Positions 1 to 8,763 of a stretch of 64,000 nucleotides of DNA are shown here, piece after piece. The stretch spans positions 1 to 64,000 of the forward strand of contig CAZRTZ010000001.1 of the NCBI GenBank assembly GCA_964603155.1, given 5' to 3'. Every line of letters starts with the position of its first letter. Position 1 is the stretch's first letter. Below the pieces are notes generated by a model, which did no database searches, had not been told where the DNA came from, and was given only the letters and a program-made list of their open reading frames with translations. The position numbers and the translations under genes are program-made. The DNA comes from VAUL01 sp964603155. GTDB taxonomy: Bacteria; Desulfobacterota; Desulfuromonadia; Desulfuromonadales; BM103.

Positions 1-2123
1 CCCCGCGCGGTGATCGTCCCGGCGGCCCCCCGCGCGGTGATCGTCCCGGCGGCCCGGGTACCGGTCGTCCCGGCGAGCGCCCTGCTGGTCCGGGTGCCGG
101 TCGTCCGCCCCGGCCGTTTGCGCCGTCGGCACCGGCCGTACCGCTTGCCGATCTGGCCGGAGCAGGCAAGGATGCCGGTCGGGGTGCGCGAGGGGGCAAA
201 AAGAAGAAGGGGCGCAGTGACGCTGCCGAGGAACGTGCCGGCGCTGCCCGGCGCAAGGACCGCCAGGTCTATGAGCCGGATGCCGGGGAGCGTTACCGCA
301 AGCTCAAGAAGGCTCCACGTCTGTCGCAGAAGACGGAAATTACCGTCTCCAAGGCGATCAAGCGCAAGATTCGCATCACCGATGTCATTACCGTCGGCGA
401 ACTGGCCAAACGCATGGGGGTCAAGGCCAATGACCTGATCAAGGAACTGATGCGCCAGGGGCAGATGGTGACGATCAATCACCCTCTCGATTTCGAGACC
501 GCATCGATCATCGCCGCCGATTTCAGCTATGAGGTCGAAAACGTCGCCTTCGACGAGGAGAGCCTGTTGGCCGTAACCGGTACGCCGGAGCAGGAGGAGG
601 CCGAAGGAACCCTGAAGTCCCGGCCGCCGGTGGTGACCATCATGGGTCACGTTGACCACGGCAAGACCAGTCTGCTCGACGCCATTCGCGAGGCCAATGT
701 CACGGCCGGCGAGTTCGGCGGCATCACCCAGCATATCGGTGCCTACGACGTCACCATCAACGGCCGGCAGATCACCTTCCTCGATACGCCTGGCCACGAG
801 GCCTTTACGGCGATGCGTGCTCGCGGTGCCCAGGTGACGGATATCGTCGTCCTGGTCGTGGCCGCCGACGACGGCGTTATGCCGCAGACCCGTGAGGCGA
901 TCAACCATGCCCGCGCTGCCAAGGTGCCGATCATGGTTGCCGTCAACAAAATCGATAAGGCCGAAGCCAACATCGACCGGGTTCGCCAGGAGTTGACCGA
1001 GTTCGGTCTGGTCTCCGAGGATTGGGGCGGTGATACCATCTTCGTCAATGTCTCTGCCAAGAAGCGCCTGAATATCGACCAGCTGCTGGAGATGATCCTG
1101 CTGCAGGCCGAGGTTCTGGATCTCAAGGCCAATCCCGACAAGCGTGCCCAGGGGACCGTGGTCGAGGCCCGTCTCGACAAGGGTCGCGGTCCGGTCGCCA
1201 CCGTGCTCGTGCAGCAGGGGACCTTGAAGATCGGTGATCCGATCGTTGCCGGTGTGCACATGGGCCGGGTCCGCTCGATGACTGACGACCGCGGCCAGGC
1301 TGTCAAGGAGGCCGGCCCCTCGTTCCCGGTGGAGGTCACCGGTTTGGCGGGGGTCCCCGACGCCGGCGAGATATTCCACGCCGTCGAGGACGAGAAGGTA
1401 GCCAAGGACGTCGCCCAGCACCGCGCCCAGAAGCTGCGCGAGGCGGAACTGGCCAAGAGCAGCAAGATCTCGCTCGAGCAGCTCTATGCCCGGATCAAGC
1501 AGGGTGATGTCAAGGAACTGCGCGTCATTGTCAAGGCTGACGTGCAGGGCTCTGTCGAGGCGGTTTCCGAATCGCTCGGCAAACTGTCGACCGAGGCTTG
1601 CCGCCTGCTGGTGATCCACTCCGGGGTCGGCGCCATCACCGAAACCGATATCAGCCTGGCCGCCGCTTCGGATGCCATCGTCCTTGGCTTCAACGTCCGC
1701 CCGGCCCCCAAGGCCTCGGCGCAGGCCGAAGCCGACGGGGTCGATATCCGCCTCTACAACGTCATCTACGATGCGGTCAACGACGTGCGCAACGCCATGG
1801 AGGGTCTGCTCGCACCGACCTTCCAGGAAGAGCACCTGGGCCGCGCCGAAGTGCGCGAAGCCTTCAATATTACCAAGATCGGCACGATTGCCGGCTGCTA
1901 CGTGCTGGACGGCAAGATTCAGCGCAATGCCAAGGCCAGGCTACTGCGCGACAGCGTCGTGGTCTGGCAGGGCAAGCTCTCCTCGCTGCGTCGTTTCAAG
2001 GACGATGTCCGCGAGGTCGCCAGCGGTTACGAATGCGGCATCGGGCTGGAGAACTACAACGACATCAAGCCCGGCGACGTTATCGAGGTGTTCGAGTTGC
2101 GCGAGGTCAAGTCCACCCTGTAA
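1..2123 (+). CDS. infB: Translation initiation factor IF-2, 5' end cut by window
   Basis: IF-2 is the GTPase that brings initiator tRNA to the 30S subunit. The frame is open from position 3, so the true start lies before the window. What is visible is a Gly/Pro/Arg-rich linker, a basic stretch, a conserved N-terminal IF-2 segment (RITDVITVGELAKRMG, about 370-420), then the G domain: G1 GHVDHGKT near 642-668, switch GGITQHIG, G3 DTPGHEAF, G4 NKID, G5 SAK. The beta-barrel and C-terminal IF-2 domains follow to the TAA at 2121. It heads the infB-rbfA-truB operon. The identification is certain; only the 5' end is missing. Confidence 0.98.
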   Translation, partial: PRGDRPGGPPRGDRPGGPGTGRPGERPAGPGAGRPPRPFAPSAPAVPLADLAGAGKDAGRGARGGKKKKGRSDAAEERAGAARRKDRQVYEPDAGERYRKLKKAPRLSQKTEITVSKAIKRKIRITDVITVGELAKRMGVKANDLIKELMRQGQMVTINHPLDFETASIIAADFSYEVENVAFDEESLLAVTGTPEQEEAEGTLKSRPPVVTIMGHVDHGKTSLLDAIREANVTAGEFGGITQHIGAYDVTINGRQITFLDTPGHEAFTAMRARGAQVTDIVVLVVAADDGVMPQTREAINHARAAKVPIMVAVNKIDKAEANIDRVRQELTEFGLVSEDWGGDTIFVNVSAKKRLNIDQLLEMILLQAEVLDLKANPDKRAQGTVVEARLDKGRGPVATVLVQQGTLKIGDPIVAGVHMGRVRSMTDDRGQAVKEAGPSFPVEVTGLAGVPDAGEIFHAVEDEKVAKDVAQHRAQKLREAELAKSSKISLEQLYARIKQGDVKELRVIVKADVQGSVEAVSESLGKLSTEACRLLVIHSGVGAITETDISLAAASDAIVLGFNVRPAPKASAQAEADGVDIRLYNVIYDAVNDVRNAMEGLLAPTFQEEHLGRAEVREAFNITKIGTIAGCYVLDGKIQRNAKARLLRDSVVVWQGKLSSLRRFKDDVREVASGYECGIGLENYNDIKPGDVIEVFELREVKSTL
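3..56. repeat. Tandem 27-bp repeat inside the infB linker
   Basis: Two adjacent 27-bp units differ only at their last base. They encode two copies of PRGDRPGGP in the disordered IF-2 linker. Such linkers vary in length between strains by repeat gain or loss. More copies may lie upstream of the window edge. Confidence 0.85.
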
Positions 2124-2135
2124 GCGTGCGGATCG

Positions 2136-2423
2136 ATGGTTGTCGGTGTCCTACGGCTTGGCCTGTACCTGGACGGGGTGTCGAGTCTCAAGGAAAAGCG
2201 CAGCGTCGTGCAGAGCATTCTCGGCCGCTGCCGCAGGCGTTTCCCGGTCTCTGCGGCAGAAGTCGATGACCAGGATTCACACGGCAACGCCGTGCTCGGT
2301 TTCGTCATGGTCAGCACTGGCGAGCAGGTGATCGCCCCGGTGCTACAGCGGATAGAAGACTATGTCGAATCGCTCGGGCTGGCGGAAATCGTCTCGGTCG
2401 ACGTCGAATTCATCCACTGTTAA
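2136..2423 (+). CDS. DUF503 family small protein (YlxP-like)
   Basis: This 95-aa protein begins MVVGVLRLGLYLDGVSSLKE and contains the SLKEKR segment typical of DUF503. The family sits between infB and rbfA in many bacteria, and that is its position here, 12 bp after infB and 18 bp before rbfA. Its molecular role is not settled; the context suggests ribosome maturation or translation. The length is normal for the family. The ATG at 2136 is the only sensible start. Confidence 0.9.
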   Translation: MVVGVLRLGLYLDGVSSLKEKRSVVQSILGRCRRRFPVSAAEVDDQDSHGNAVLGFVMVSTGEQVIAPVLQRIEDYVESLGLAEIVSVDVEFIHC

Positions 2424-2441
2424 ACTCGGAGTGCAATCCCT

Positions 2442-2801
2442 TTGCCCAGTCAACGTGCTCATCGGGTCGGCGAACTGATTCAGAAGGAAATTTCCGCCTT
2501 GCTTTTGCGCGGGCTCAACGACCCGCGTATCGGTTTTGTCACTATCACCGGCGTCGAGGTGACACCCGATCTGCATCTGGCCCGGGTCTACTATACGGTG
2601 ATCGGCGATGAGGCGGCTCGTCGCAACTGTGCGGCCGGGTTGAAAAGCGCCACCCCCTTCATTCGTCAGCAGCTTGGCCGCCAGCTGCAGATGCGCTATA
2701 CCCCCGATCTGCTCTTCCATTACGACAGTTCCATCGACTACGGCAACCGCATTGACAGTCTACTGCGCGACATCAAGCGCGATGAAGACGATCATGATTG
2801 A
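2442..2801 (+). CDS. rbfA: Ribosome-binding factor A
   Basis: RbfA is a KH-fold protein that binds the immature 30S subunit and helps 16S rRNA 5'-end maturation. The 119-aa product starts MPSQRAHRVGELIQKEIS and carries the family core DPRIGFVTITGVEVTPDLH and the C-terminal FHYDSSIDYGNRID. Translation appears to start at a TTG, with a GGAG at 2428-2431 about ten bases upstream; no in-frame ATG or GTG fits. Its 3' end overlaps nrnA by 8 bp, suggesting coupling. Confidence 0.96.
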   Translation: MPSQRAHRVGELIQKEISALLLRGLNDPRIGFVTITGVEVTPDLHLARVYYTVIGDEAARRNCAAGLKSATPFIRQQLGRQLQMRYTPDLLFHYDSSIDYGNRIDSLLRDIKRDEDDHD

Positions 2802-3750
2802 GCAACTGGCCGAACTCCTCGACAGCAACCAGCGTTTTCTGGTTGCCAGCCACGAAAGCCCAGATGGCGATGCCATTGCTTCCACCCTGGCTCTGGCCAA
2901 TGCCCTGCGGGAACGGGGAAAGGATGTCGTCGCTTTAAATCGCGACGGCGTTCCCGGCGATTACCGGTTTCTCCCCGGCTGGGAACAGGTCGTCACCGGC
3001 GTTGCCGCCGGGACGCACTTCGATGTCGGCATCGTTCTCGATGCCGGTGAATTGCGCCGGGCCGGTGACTGGATTCGCAGGGTATGCCGGACTCTGGTCA
3101 ATATCGATCATCATCCGCATTCGGAGAACTTTGGCGATCTTTACTGGGTCGATGAGAACGCCAGCGCCACCGGCGTGCTGGTTTACCGCCTGCTGCGGCA
3201 GGCCGGCTGGCCGATCTCCCGCGATGTCGCCACCTGTATCTACACCACGATTCTTTCGGATACCGGATCATTCCGTTATTCCAATGCCGATCCTGAGGCC
3301 TTCCGGGTCGCCGGCGAGATGGTCGCCCTGGGGGTTGACCCCTGGGAGATCGCTTCGGGACTCTACGAGAGTCAGGAAGAGGTGCGCCTGCGCCTGCTGG
3401 CTCTGGCGCTGCCGACCCTGGCTGTGGCGCCCTGCGGTACCTTCGCAGCGATTACCGTGACCAGCGACATGTTCGCGGCAACCGGCGCCACTGCCGAACA
3501 TACCGACCGCTTCATCAACTATCCGCGCTCGGTTCGCGGGGTCGAGGTGGCGATCTTCTTTCGTCAGGTCGGACCGGCTCGCTTCAAGGTCGGCTTCCGC
3601 TCCAAAGGAAAGATCGATGTTGGCGCCCTGTCACGCGAATTTAGCGGCGGCGGCCACCATAATGCCGCAGGGGCGATGGTCGAGGGGGAGCTGCCGGCCG
3701 TACGCGACCTGGTCTTCAAGCGTCTGGGAGAGTTGCTGGCCGGCCACTGA
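2794..3750 (+). CDS. nrnA: DHH-family phosphoesterase, NrnA type (oligoribonuclease / pAp phosphatase)
   Basis: The 318-aa protein has DHH motifs for two metal ions: SPDGDAIAS near the N-terminus, the DHH in NIDHHPHSENFGD, and the DHHA1 signature GGGHHNAAG near the C-terminus. NrnA enzymes degrade short RNA oligonucleotides and 3'-phosphoadenosine 5'-phosphate. I chose the ATG at 2794 (MIEQLAELL), which overlaps rbfA; an in-frame ATG at 2782 would add four residues, and neither has a strong ribosome site. The stop overlaps the truB start (TGATG), so the genes are probably coupled. Confidence 0.93.
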   Translation: MIEQLAELLDSNQRFLVASHESPDGDAIASTLALANALRERGKDVVALNRDGVPGDYRFLPGWEQVVTGVAAGTHFDVGIVLDAGELRRAGDWIRRVCRTLVNIDHHPHSENFGDLYWVDENASATGVLVYRLLRQAGWPISRDVATCIYTTILSDTGSFRYSNADPEAFRVAGEMVALGVDPWEIASGLYESQEEVRLRLLALALPTLAVAPCGTFAAITVTSDMFAATGATAEHTDRFINYPRSVRGVEVAIFFRQVGPARFKVGFRSKGKIDVGALSREFSGGGHHNAAGAMVEGELPAVRDLVFKRLGELLAGH

Positions 3751-4673
3751 TGAACGGGGTCATATTGGTTGATAAGCCGCAAGGGGTGACCTCCTTCGAC
3801 GTGGTCCGCCAATTGCGGCGTTTTTGCGGGACGCGCCAGGTCGGGCATTGCGGCACGCTCGACCCGCTGGCCACCGGACTGCTGCCGGTCGCCGTCGGTT
3901 CGGCCACCCGCCTGGTCGAATACCTGATGGCCGACGAGAAGGAATACCTGGCCAGCTTTGCCCTGGGTGCCGTGACCGATACCCAGGATGCCACCGGGCA
4001 GATTCTCGAAAGCCGGCCCTGGCAGCACATCACCCAGGAGGCCCTGACGGCGGCCTGTCAGCCCCTGACCGGTGCCATCGAGCAACTGCCGCCGATGTTT
4101 TCCGCCCTCAAGCGCGACGGGGTGCCGCTTTACAAGCTGGCCCGACAGGGCGTCGAAATCGAGCGCACTCCCCGCACGGTCACGATCTCCCGTCTCGAGA
4201 TTACCGCATTCACTCCGCCGCTGGCCGCCTTGCGAGTGGTCTGCAGCAAGGGGACCTATGTCCGCACGCTGATTCATGATCTCGGCGCGCGGCTTGGCTG
4301 CGGCGCCCACATGACCGGGTTGCGACGGGTGCGTTGCGGAGCGCTGCATGTTGACGATAGTCACACCCTGGTCGAACTGCAGGGGCTGGCCGGGTCGGGG
4401 CAGCCCCTGCCGCTGCTGACGCCTGCCGCAGCCATGGCCGGTTATCCCGCCGCCGCAGTCCTCCCCGCCGCCTGGTGCCGACTTGCCAACGGCGTCGCGC
4501 CTTTGCTCGCCGAGGTCGATGACGTGCCGGACGTGCAGCCCGGCGCGCTGCTCTGCCTGCAGGTCGAGGGGCGGTTGGCGGCTGTGGCCAGCCTCGCGCC
4601 CGGAGGGGTAGGGGGGCGTCCCGGCGACTTCGAGCTGCACAAAGTCTTCCCCGACGCGGTGCTGCCTGCATAA
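3750..4673 (+). CDS. truB: tRNA pseudouridine(55) synthase
   Basis: TruB makes pseudouridine 55 in the T loop of tRNAs. The 307-aa protein shows the N-terminal VDKPQGVTSFDVV and the catalytic motif GTLDPLATG, whose Asp38 is the nucleophile. The later VRTLIHDLG block is also present, and the C-terminal part forms a small PUA-like domain. The ATG overlaps the nrnA stop by one base. It closes the infB operon; rpsO behind it has its own promoter. Confidence 0.97.
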   Translation: MNGVILVDKPQGVTSFDVVRQLRRFCGTRQVGHCGTLDPLATGLLPVAVGSATRLVEYLMADEKEYLASFALGAVTDTQDATGQILESRPWQHITQEALTAACQPLTGAIEQLPPMFSALKRDGVPLYKLARQGVEIERTPRTVTISRLEITAFTPPLAALRVVCSKGTYVRTLIHDLGARLGCGAHMTGLRRVRCGALHVDDSHTLVELQGLAGSGQPLPLLTPAAAMAGYPAAAVLPAAWCRLANGVAPLLAEVDDVPDVQPGALLCLQVEGRLAAVASLAPGGVGGRPGDFELHKVFPDAVLPA

Positions 4674-4677
4674 AGGC

Positions 4678-4706
4678 TTTACACTGCGCGTTAATAGTGT
4701 TATAAA
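4678..4706 (+). promoter_or_regulatory. Sigma-70 promoter for rpsO-pnp
   Basis: TTTACA (4678-4683), a 17-bp spacer and TATAAA (4701-4706) lie just after the truB stop and 49 bp before the rpsO start. The spacing is ideal and both boxes differ from consensus by one base. rpsO and pnp can therefore be expressed apart from the upstream operon. Confidence 0.75.
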
Positions 4707-4754
4707 GTCCAGTCTTGAAAGAGAACTCAATTACCTAGCAAAGGAGATGGCGCG

Positions 4755-5021
4755 GTGCTGGCCACGGAACGCAAACAGGAAATCATCGGCAAATTCAGAA
4801 GTCACGACAAGGATACCGGCTCGCCGGAAGTGCAGATTGCGCTGCTTTCCGAGCGCATCACTTACCTGACGGAGCATTTCCGAAGCCACAAGAAAGACCA
4901 TCATTCGCGCCGCGGTCTGCTCAAGATCGTCGGGCAGCGCCGCCGCCTGCTCGATTACCTGAAGAGCCGCGACGTCGAGCGTTATCGCAAGGTCATTTCC
5001 GAGCTCGGTATTCGCCGCTAA
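4755..5021 (+). CDS. rpsO: 30S ribosomal protein S15
   Basis: S15 binds the central domain of 16S rRNA early in 30S assembly. The 88-aa product contains the family signature regions DTGSPEVQIALLSERI and SRRGLLKIVGQRRRLLDYL. It starts at GTG 4755 with AAGGAGATGG at 4741-4750 as the ribosome site. The ATG inside that site (4747) is out of frame. rpsO-pnp is a conserved bacterial pair. Confidence 0.98.
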   Translation: MLATERKQEIIGKFRSHDKDTGSPEVQIALLSERITYLTEHFRSHKKDHHSRRGLLKIVGQRRRLLDYLKSRDVERYRKVISELGIRR

Positions 5022-5027
5022 GGAACA

Positions 5028-5058
5028 GGGCAGCAGCTTCATCGTGGAGCTGCTGCCC
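5028..5058 (+). terminator. rpsO-pnp intergenic hairpin terminator
   Basis: A perfect 11-bp stem (GGGCAGCAGCT / AGCTGCTGCCC) with a 9-base loop sits 7 bp after the rpsO stop and is followed by GCATTTTG. The T run is short, so termination is probably partial, allowing read-through to pnp, as known for the equivalent site in E. coli. Confidence 0.65.
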
Positions 5059-5065
5059 GCATTTT

Positions 5066-5164
5066 GAGGGGCCAGGTGGGAGGTTGTCCGGAGAGAGAGT
5101 CTGTTTGCGGCTGGCCGCAACGGGGTCTGTCTCAGGCCATCCTCCCCTGACGTTTTAGCCCCTC
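5066..5164 (+). promoter_or_regulatory. Long stem-loop in the pnp leader
   Basis: Nested complementary segments fold the leader into one long arm. GAGGGGC (5066-5072) pairs with GCCCCTC (5158-5164). CAGG plus GGAGG (5073-5083, two-base bulge) pairs with CCTCCCCTG (5141-5149). An apical hairpin TTGCGGC/GCCGCAA lies at 5105-5120. In E. coli the pnp leader forms a stem cut by RNase III, through which PNPase controls its own synthesis. A similar use here is inferred from position and structure only. Confidence 0.5.
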
Positions 5165-5208
5165 CATTACGAGGGCCGGTGGTAACCGGCAGAAAGAGGA
5201 GCAGCAAG

Positions 5209-7308
5209 ATGGCTTATCACAAGGTAGAAATCCAGTTTAACGGCCAGCCGTTGACGATCGAAACCGGCAAAATGGCCCGCCAGGCCGACGGTGCCGTGGT
5301 TGTCACCTACGGCGAGACCAAGGTTCTGTGCACCGTGGTTTCGGCCAAAAAGATGCGGGAAGGGCAGGACTTCTTCCCGTTGACCGTCAACTATCAGGAG
5401 AAGTTCTACGCTGGCGGCAAGATCCCCGGCTCGTTCTTCCGCCGCGAGCGCGGTTCCACCGAGCGGGAGACGCTGATCTGCCGTCTGATCGACCGGCCGA
5501 TGCGTCCGCTTTTCCCGAAGGGGTACATGTTCGAGACCCAGATCATGCCGACCGTCATCTCGGTAGACATGATCAACGATCCCGACACTCTGGCCATGGT
5601 TGCGGCTTCCGCCTGCGTCGAGGTCTCCGACATCCCCTTCGCCGGGCCGCTGGCCGCCGTGCGCGTCGGCCGGGTCGACGGGAAATTCGTCGCCAATCCG
5701 ACCTTGGAGCAGATCAAGCAGAGCGATGTTGAGATCGTCATCGCCGGCTCGCGTGATGCGGTCATGATGGTCGAGGGTGAAGCCGACTTCCTCTCCGAAG
5801 AGGAGATGCTCGACGCCATCTTTTTCGGCCACGAGGCGCTGCAGCCGCTGATCGACATGCAGATCGAACTGGCGAAACTGGTTGGCATCGAAAAGCGCCC
5901 CTTCGCCAAGCCGGAAGTCGACCAGGACCTGCTGGCGAAAATTACCGAAATGGCCGAAGGCAAGATCACTGCGGCGATGAAGATTCTCGCCAAGCAGGAG
6001 CGCTACGGCACGCTCGACGCCATCCGCAATGAGGTCAAGGAGCAGCTGGCTGCCGAGTATGAAGGGCGTGAGAAGGAGATCGGTGAACTGATCGGCAAGG
6101 TCGAGAAGAAGGTGCTGCGCACCATCGTCACCCGCGACCGCATCCGCATCGATGGCCGCGACATGACCACCATCCGCCCGATCAGCTGTGAAGTCGGTGT
6201 CCTGCCGCGTGCCCACGGCAGCGCCCTGTTCACCCGCGGCGAGACTCAGGCACTGGTGGCCGCCACCCTCGGCACCGCCATCGACGAACAGCGCATGGAC
6301 AATGTCCAGGGAATGGAATTCAAGAAATTCCTGCTGCACTACAACTTCCCGCCGTTCTCCGTGGGTGAGACCAGCATGCGTCTCTTCCCGGGGCGCCGCG
6401 AGATCGGCCACGGTTTCCTCGCCGAGCGCAGCGCCTCGAAAATCCTCCCCGCGCACGAGAAATTCCCCTATACCATTCGCGTGGTTTCCGACATTCTCGA
6501 GTCGAACGGCTCGTCGTCAATGGCCTCGGTGTGCGGCGCCTCCATGGCTCTGATGGACGCCGGCGTGCCGGTTGCCCGTCCGATCGCCGGGATTGCCATG
6601 GGTCTGGTCAAGGAAGGGGATGCTGTGGCGGTGCTCAGCGACATCCTCGGCGATGAAGACCACCTTGGCGACATGGACTTCAAGGTGACCGGCTCCGCCG
6701 AAGGCGTGACCGCCCTGCAGATGGACATCAAGATCTCCGGGGTGACCAAGGAGATCATGCGTCAGGCGCTGGAGCAGGCCAAGGCCGGCCGCATCCACAT
6801 CCTCGGCGAGATGGCCAAGGCCATCGAACTGCCGCGCGCCGAACTGTCCAAGTACGCGCCGCGTATCACCACCATCCAGGTCAAGCCCGACCAGGTGCGC
6901 ACGGTCATCGGCCCGGGCGGCAAGAATGTGCGCGCCATCATCGAGGCCACCGGCTGCGCCATTGACATCGAAGACGACGGTCGCATCAACATCGCCTCGC
7001 ACGACGGCGAAGCCTGCCGCAAGGCGATCAAGATGATCCGTGACCTGACCCAGGAAGCCGAGGTCGGCAAGTTCTACCGCGGCACCGTGCGTCGCATCAT
7101 GGAATTCGGCGCTTTCGTCGAGATATTCCCCGGCACCGACGGGCTGGTGCACATCTCCGAGTTGGACAAGGAGCGGGTCAAGGCGGTCACCGACATCCTC
7201 AAGGAAGGGGACGAGGTGGTGGTGAAGTGCATCGGCATCGACAAGCAAGGGAAGATCAAACTCTCCCGCAAGGAGACCCTCGACGTGGAGCTGCCCGCTG
7301 ATCTTTGA
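5209..7308 (+). CDS. pnp: Polyribonucleotide nucleotidyltransferase (PNPase)
   Basis: PNPase is a phosphate-dependent 3'-5' exoribonuclease. The 699-aa protein has two RNase PH domains (about 1-230 and 310-540), a linker, a KH domain with IGPGGKNVRAIIE, and a C-terminal S1 domain starting VGKFYRGTVRRIMEFGAF. The length is normal. I start it at ATG 5209 (MAYHKVEIQF) because AGGAG at 5197-5201 stands seven bases upstream; an in-frame start at 5179 has no such site. A clear terminator follows. Confidence 0.98.
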   Translation: MAYHKVEIQFNGQPLTIETGKMARQADGAVVVTYGETKVLCTVVSAKKMREGQDFFPLTVNYQEKFYAGGKIPGSFFRRERGSTERETLICRLIDRPMRPLFPKGYMFETQIMPTVISVDMINDPDTLAMVAASACVEVSDIPFAGPLAAVRVGRVDGKFVANPTLEQIKQSDVEIVIAGSRDAVMMVEGEADFLSEEEMLDAIFFGHEALQPLIDMQIELAKLVGIEKRPFAKPEVDQDLLAKITEMAEGKITAAMKILAKQERYGTLDAIRNEVKEQLAAEYEGREKEIGELIGKVEKKVLRTIVTRDRIRIDGRDMTTIRPISCEVGVLPRAHGSALFTRGETQALVAATLGTAIDEQRMDNVQGMEFKKFLLHYNFPPFSVGETSMRLFPGRREIGHGFLAERSASKILPAHEKFPYTIRVVSDILESNGSSSMASVCGASMALMDAGVPVARPIAGIAMGLVKEGDAVAVLSDILGDEDHLGDMDFKVTGSAEGVTALQMDIKISGVTKEIMRQALEQAKAGRIHILGEMAKAIELPRAELSKYAPRITTIQVKPDQVRTVIGPGGKNVRAIIEATGCAIDIEDDGRINIASHDGEACRKAIKMIRDLTQEAEVGKFYRGTVRRIMEFGAFVEIFPGTDGLVHISELDKERVKAVTDILKEGDEVVVKCIGIDKQGKIKLSRKETLDVELPADL

Positions 7309-7334
7309 TAAGGTAGTTTCTCTCTGACGGCAGT

Positions 7335-7384
7335 AAACAGCCGCGAAACGGGCGATAGGATCGACCGCTCGCGGCTGTTTTTTT
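7335..7384 (+). terminator. Intrinsic terminator after pnp
   Basis: The stem AAACAGCCGCGA / TCGCGGCTGTTT (12 bp, long loop) runs directly into TTTT. It lies between pnp and dut and ends the rpsO-pnp transcript. Confidence 0.85.
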
Positions 7385-7398
7385 GAAAGGAACACTCC

Positions 7399-7854
7399 AT
7401 GGTCAAGGTTCATTGCGTCAGGCTCAAGCCCTCGGCAATCATCCCACGTTATATGACCGATCACGCCGCGGGGATGGATTTGCATGCGGCGCTCGATGCA
7501 GAGGTCGTCCTGCCGCCGGGGGGACGGGCTCTGATCCCAACCGGTCTGGCACTCGAGATTCCACCTGGCTTCGAAGGGCAGGTCCGGCCGCGTTCCGGGC
7601 TGGCTCTCAAGCAGGGGATCGCCCTGGTCAATTCGCCAGGGACCATCGATGCGGATTATCGTGGCGAGGTCGGCGTGATTGTCATCAATCACGGCGACCA
7701 GCCGGTGGTTTTCGCCCCCGGCGACCGCATCGCCCAGCTGGTGATCGCCCCGGTTACGCGGGTAACTTTTAAAGAAGTTGAGGAACTTGGCGAAACCGGC
7801 CGGGCTGGCAGAGGCTTCGGCCATACCGGCACCGGAGTCCACCGGCATGTCTGA
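7399..7854 (+). CDS. dut: Deoxyuridine 5'-triphosphate nucleotidohydrolase (dUTPase)
   Basis: dUTPase hydrolyses dUTP to dUMP, keeping uracil out of DNA. All five trimeric dUTPase motifs are visible in 151 aa: AGMDLHA, PRSGLA, GTIDADYRGE, GDRIAQLV and the C-terminal glycine-rich GRGFGHTG. AAAGGAACA precedes the ATG. The 3' end overlaps the DUF493 gene by 8 bp. Confidence 0.97.
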   Translation: MVKVHCVRLKPSAIIPRYMTDHAAGMDLHAALDAEVVLPPGGRALIPTGLALEIPPGFEGQVRPRSGLALKQGIALVNSPGTIDADYRGEVGVIVINHGDQPVVFAPGDRIAQLVIAPVTRVTFKEVEELGETGRAGRGFGHTGTGVHRHV

Positions 7855-8122
7855 TCGGCGTAGCCCCGAAGAGTTGTTGACCTTCCCTTGTCTTTACGAG
7901 TACAAGGTGTTCGGTGTCGCCGATGATCAGGGTTTTTGTCCGGCGATCGTAGCAGCCGTCAGTCGCTTTGTCCCTCTCTCCGGTGACGCGGTGCGCACAC
8001 GGCTCAGCTCCGGTGGTCGCTATCAGTGTGTAACGGTCCTGGTTCACCTGGAAACCGGCAAGCAATTGTCGCAGATCTATGCCGCCCTGCGTGCCCTCGA
8101 AGGTGTGCGCTACCTGCTGTAG
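7847..8122 (+). CDS. DUF493 family protein (YbeD-like)
   Basis: The 91-aa protein starts MSDRRSPEELLTFPCLYEYK and contains FPCLYEYKVFG, the usual opening of DUF493, an ACT-like small fold. The function is not established for the family. I start it at ATG 7847, overlapping dut by 8 bp, with CCGGAG upstream. It belongs to the dut operon. Confidence 0.85.
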   Translation: MSDRRSPEELLTFPCLYEYKVFGVADDQGFCPAIVAAVSRFVPLSGDAVRTRLSSGGRYQCVTVLVHLETGKQLSQIYAALRALEGVRYLL

Positions 8123-8144
8123 TCAAACTCACAAGGTGTGAAGC

Positions 8145-8759
8145 ATGCTGCTCTCGATCAACCCTGACAATCCGCAACCCAGATTGATTCAGCAGGTCTG
8201 CGAACGGTTGCGAAAAGGCGGGGTCATAGCCTATCCCACGGACACGACCTATGGGTTGGGCTGCGACATCTTCGAAAGGCGCGGGGTACGGACGATCTAC
8301 CAGATCAAGCAGCGGGATGAGCGGAAGCCGTTCTCTTTCATCTGTGCTGATCTGTCCGATGTCGCCCGTTACGCCCAGGTCAGCAACTTCGCCTTCAAAA
8401 TGATGAAACGGCATCTGCCCGGCCCATATACTTTTGTTCTGGAGGCGACCCGGGTGGTCCCCGTCAATCTGGTGACCAGGCAGAAAACGGTCGGAATCCG
8501 CATCCCCGACGACCCGATCGCCCTCGCCATTGTCCGCGAGCTCGGTCATCCGCTGGTCACCACCAGCGCCAATGTCTCCGGAGAGCCGCCGCTGCACGAT
8601 CCGCTGGAGATTCACGAACAGATGGGGCGGTTGCTGGATGTGGTCGTCGATGGCGGCATTCGGCTTGGTGACCCGTCGACGGTGATCAGCCTGCTGGATG
8701 ACCGCCTCGAGGTGCTGCGCGAGGGGAGCGGCGACACGTCTTGGATTCATCAACTGTAA
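8145..8759 (+). CDS. Sua5/YciO/YrdC family protein, probable L-threonylcarbamoyladenylate synthase
   Basis: The 204-aa single-domain protein shows the YrdC signature: GGVIAYPTDTTYGLGCD, then KQRDERKPFSFIC, LPGPYTFVLEA, VGIRIPDDP and TTSANVSGEPP. TsaC/Sua5 enzymes make threonylcarbamoyl-AMP for the t6A37 tRNA modification. The wording of the motifs is closest to the short YciO branch, whose activity is less certain, so the exact reaction is inferred. It follows DUF493 by 22 bp and precedes the CxxCGCGC protein by 4 bp. Confidence 0.85.
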   Translation: MLLSINPDNPQPRLIQQVCERLRKGGVIAYPTDTTYGLGCDIFERRGVRTIYQIKQRDERKPFSFICADLSDVARYAQVSNFAFKMMKRHLPGPYTFVLEATRVVPVNLVTRQKTVGIRIPDDPIALAIVRELGHPLVTTSANVSGEPPLHDPLEIHEQMGRLLDVVVDGGIRLGDPSTVISLLDDRLEVLREGSGDTSWIHQL

Positions 8760-8763
8760 GAGG

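Noticed and set aside
743..1465. Long minus-strand frame inside infB
   Set aside because: It lies wholly within the conserved IF-2 coding region and its translation has no domain; GC-rich genes commonly open the opposite strand.
5167..6456. A 429-codon minus-strand frame across pnp
   Set aside because: Shadow of pnp; low-complexity translation without family features.
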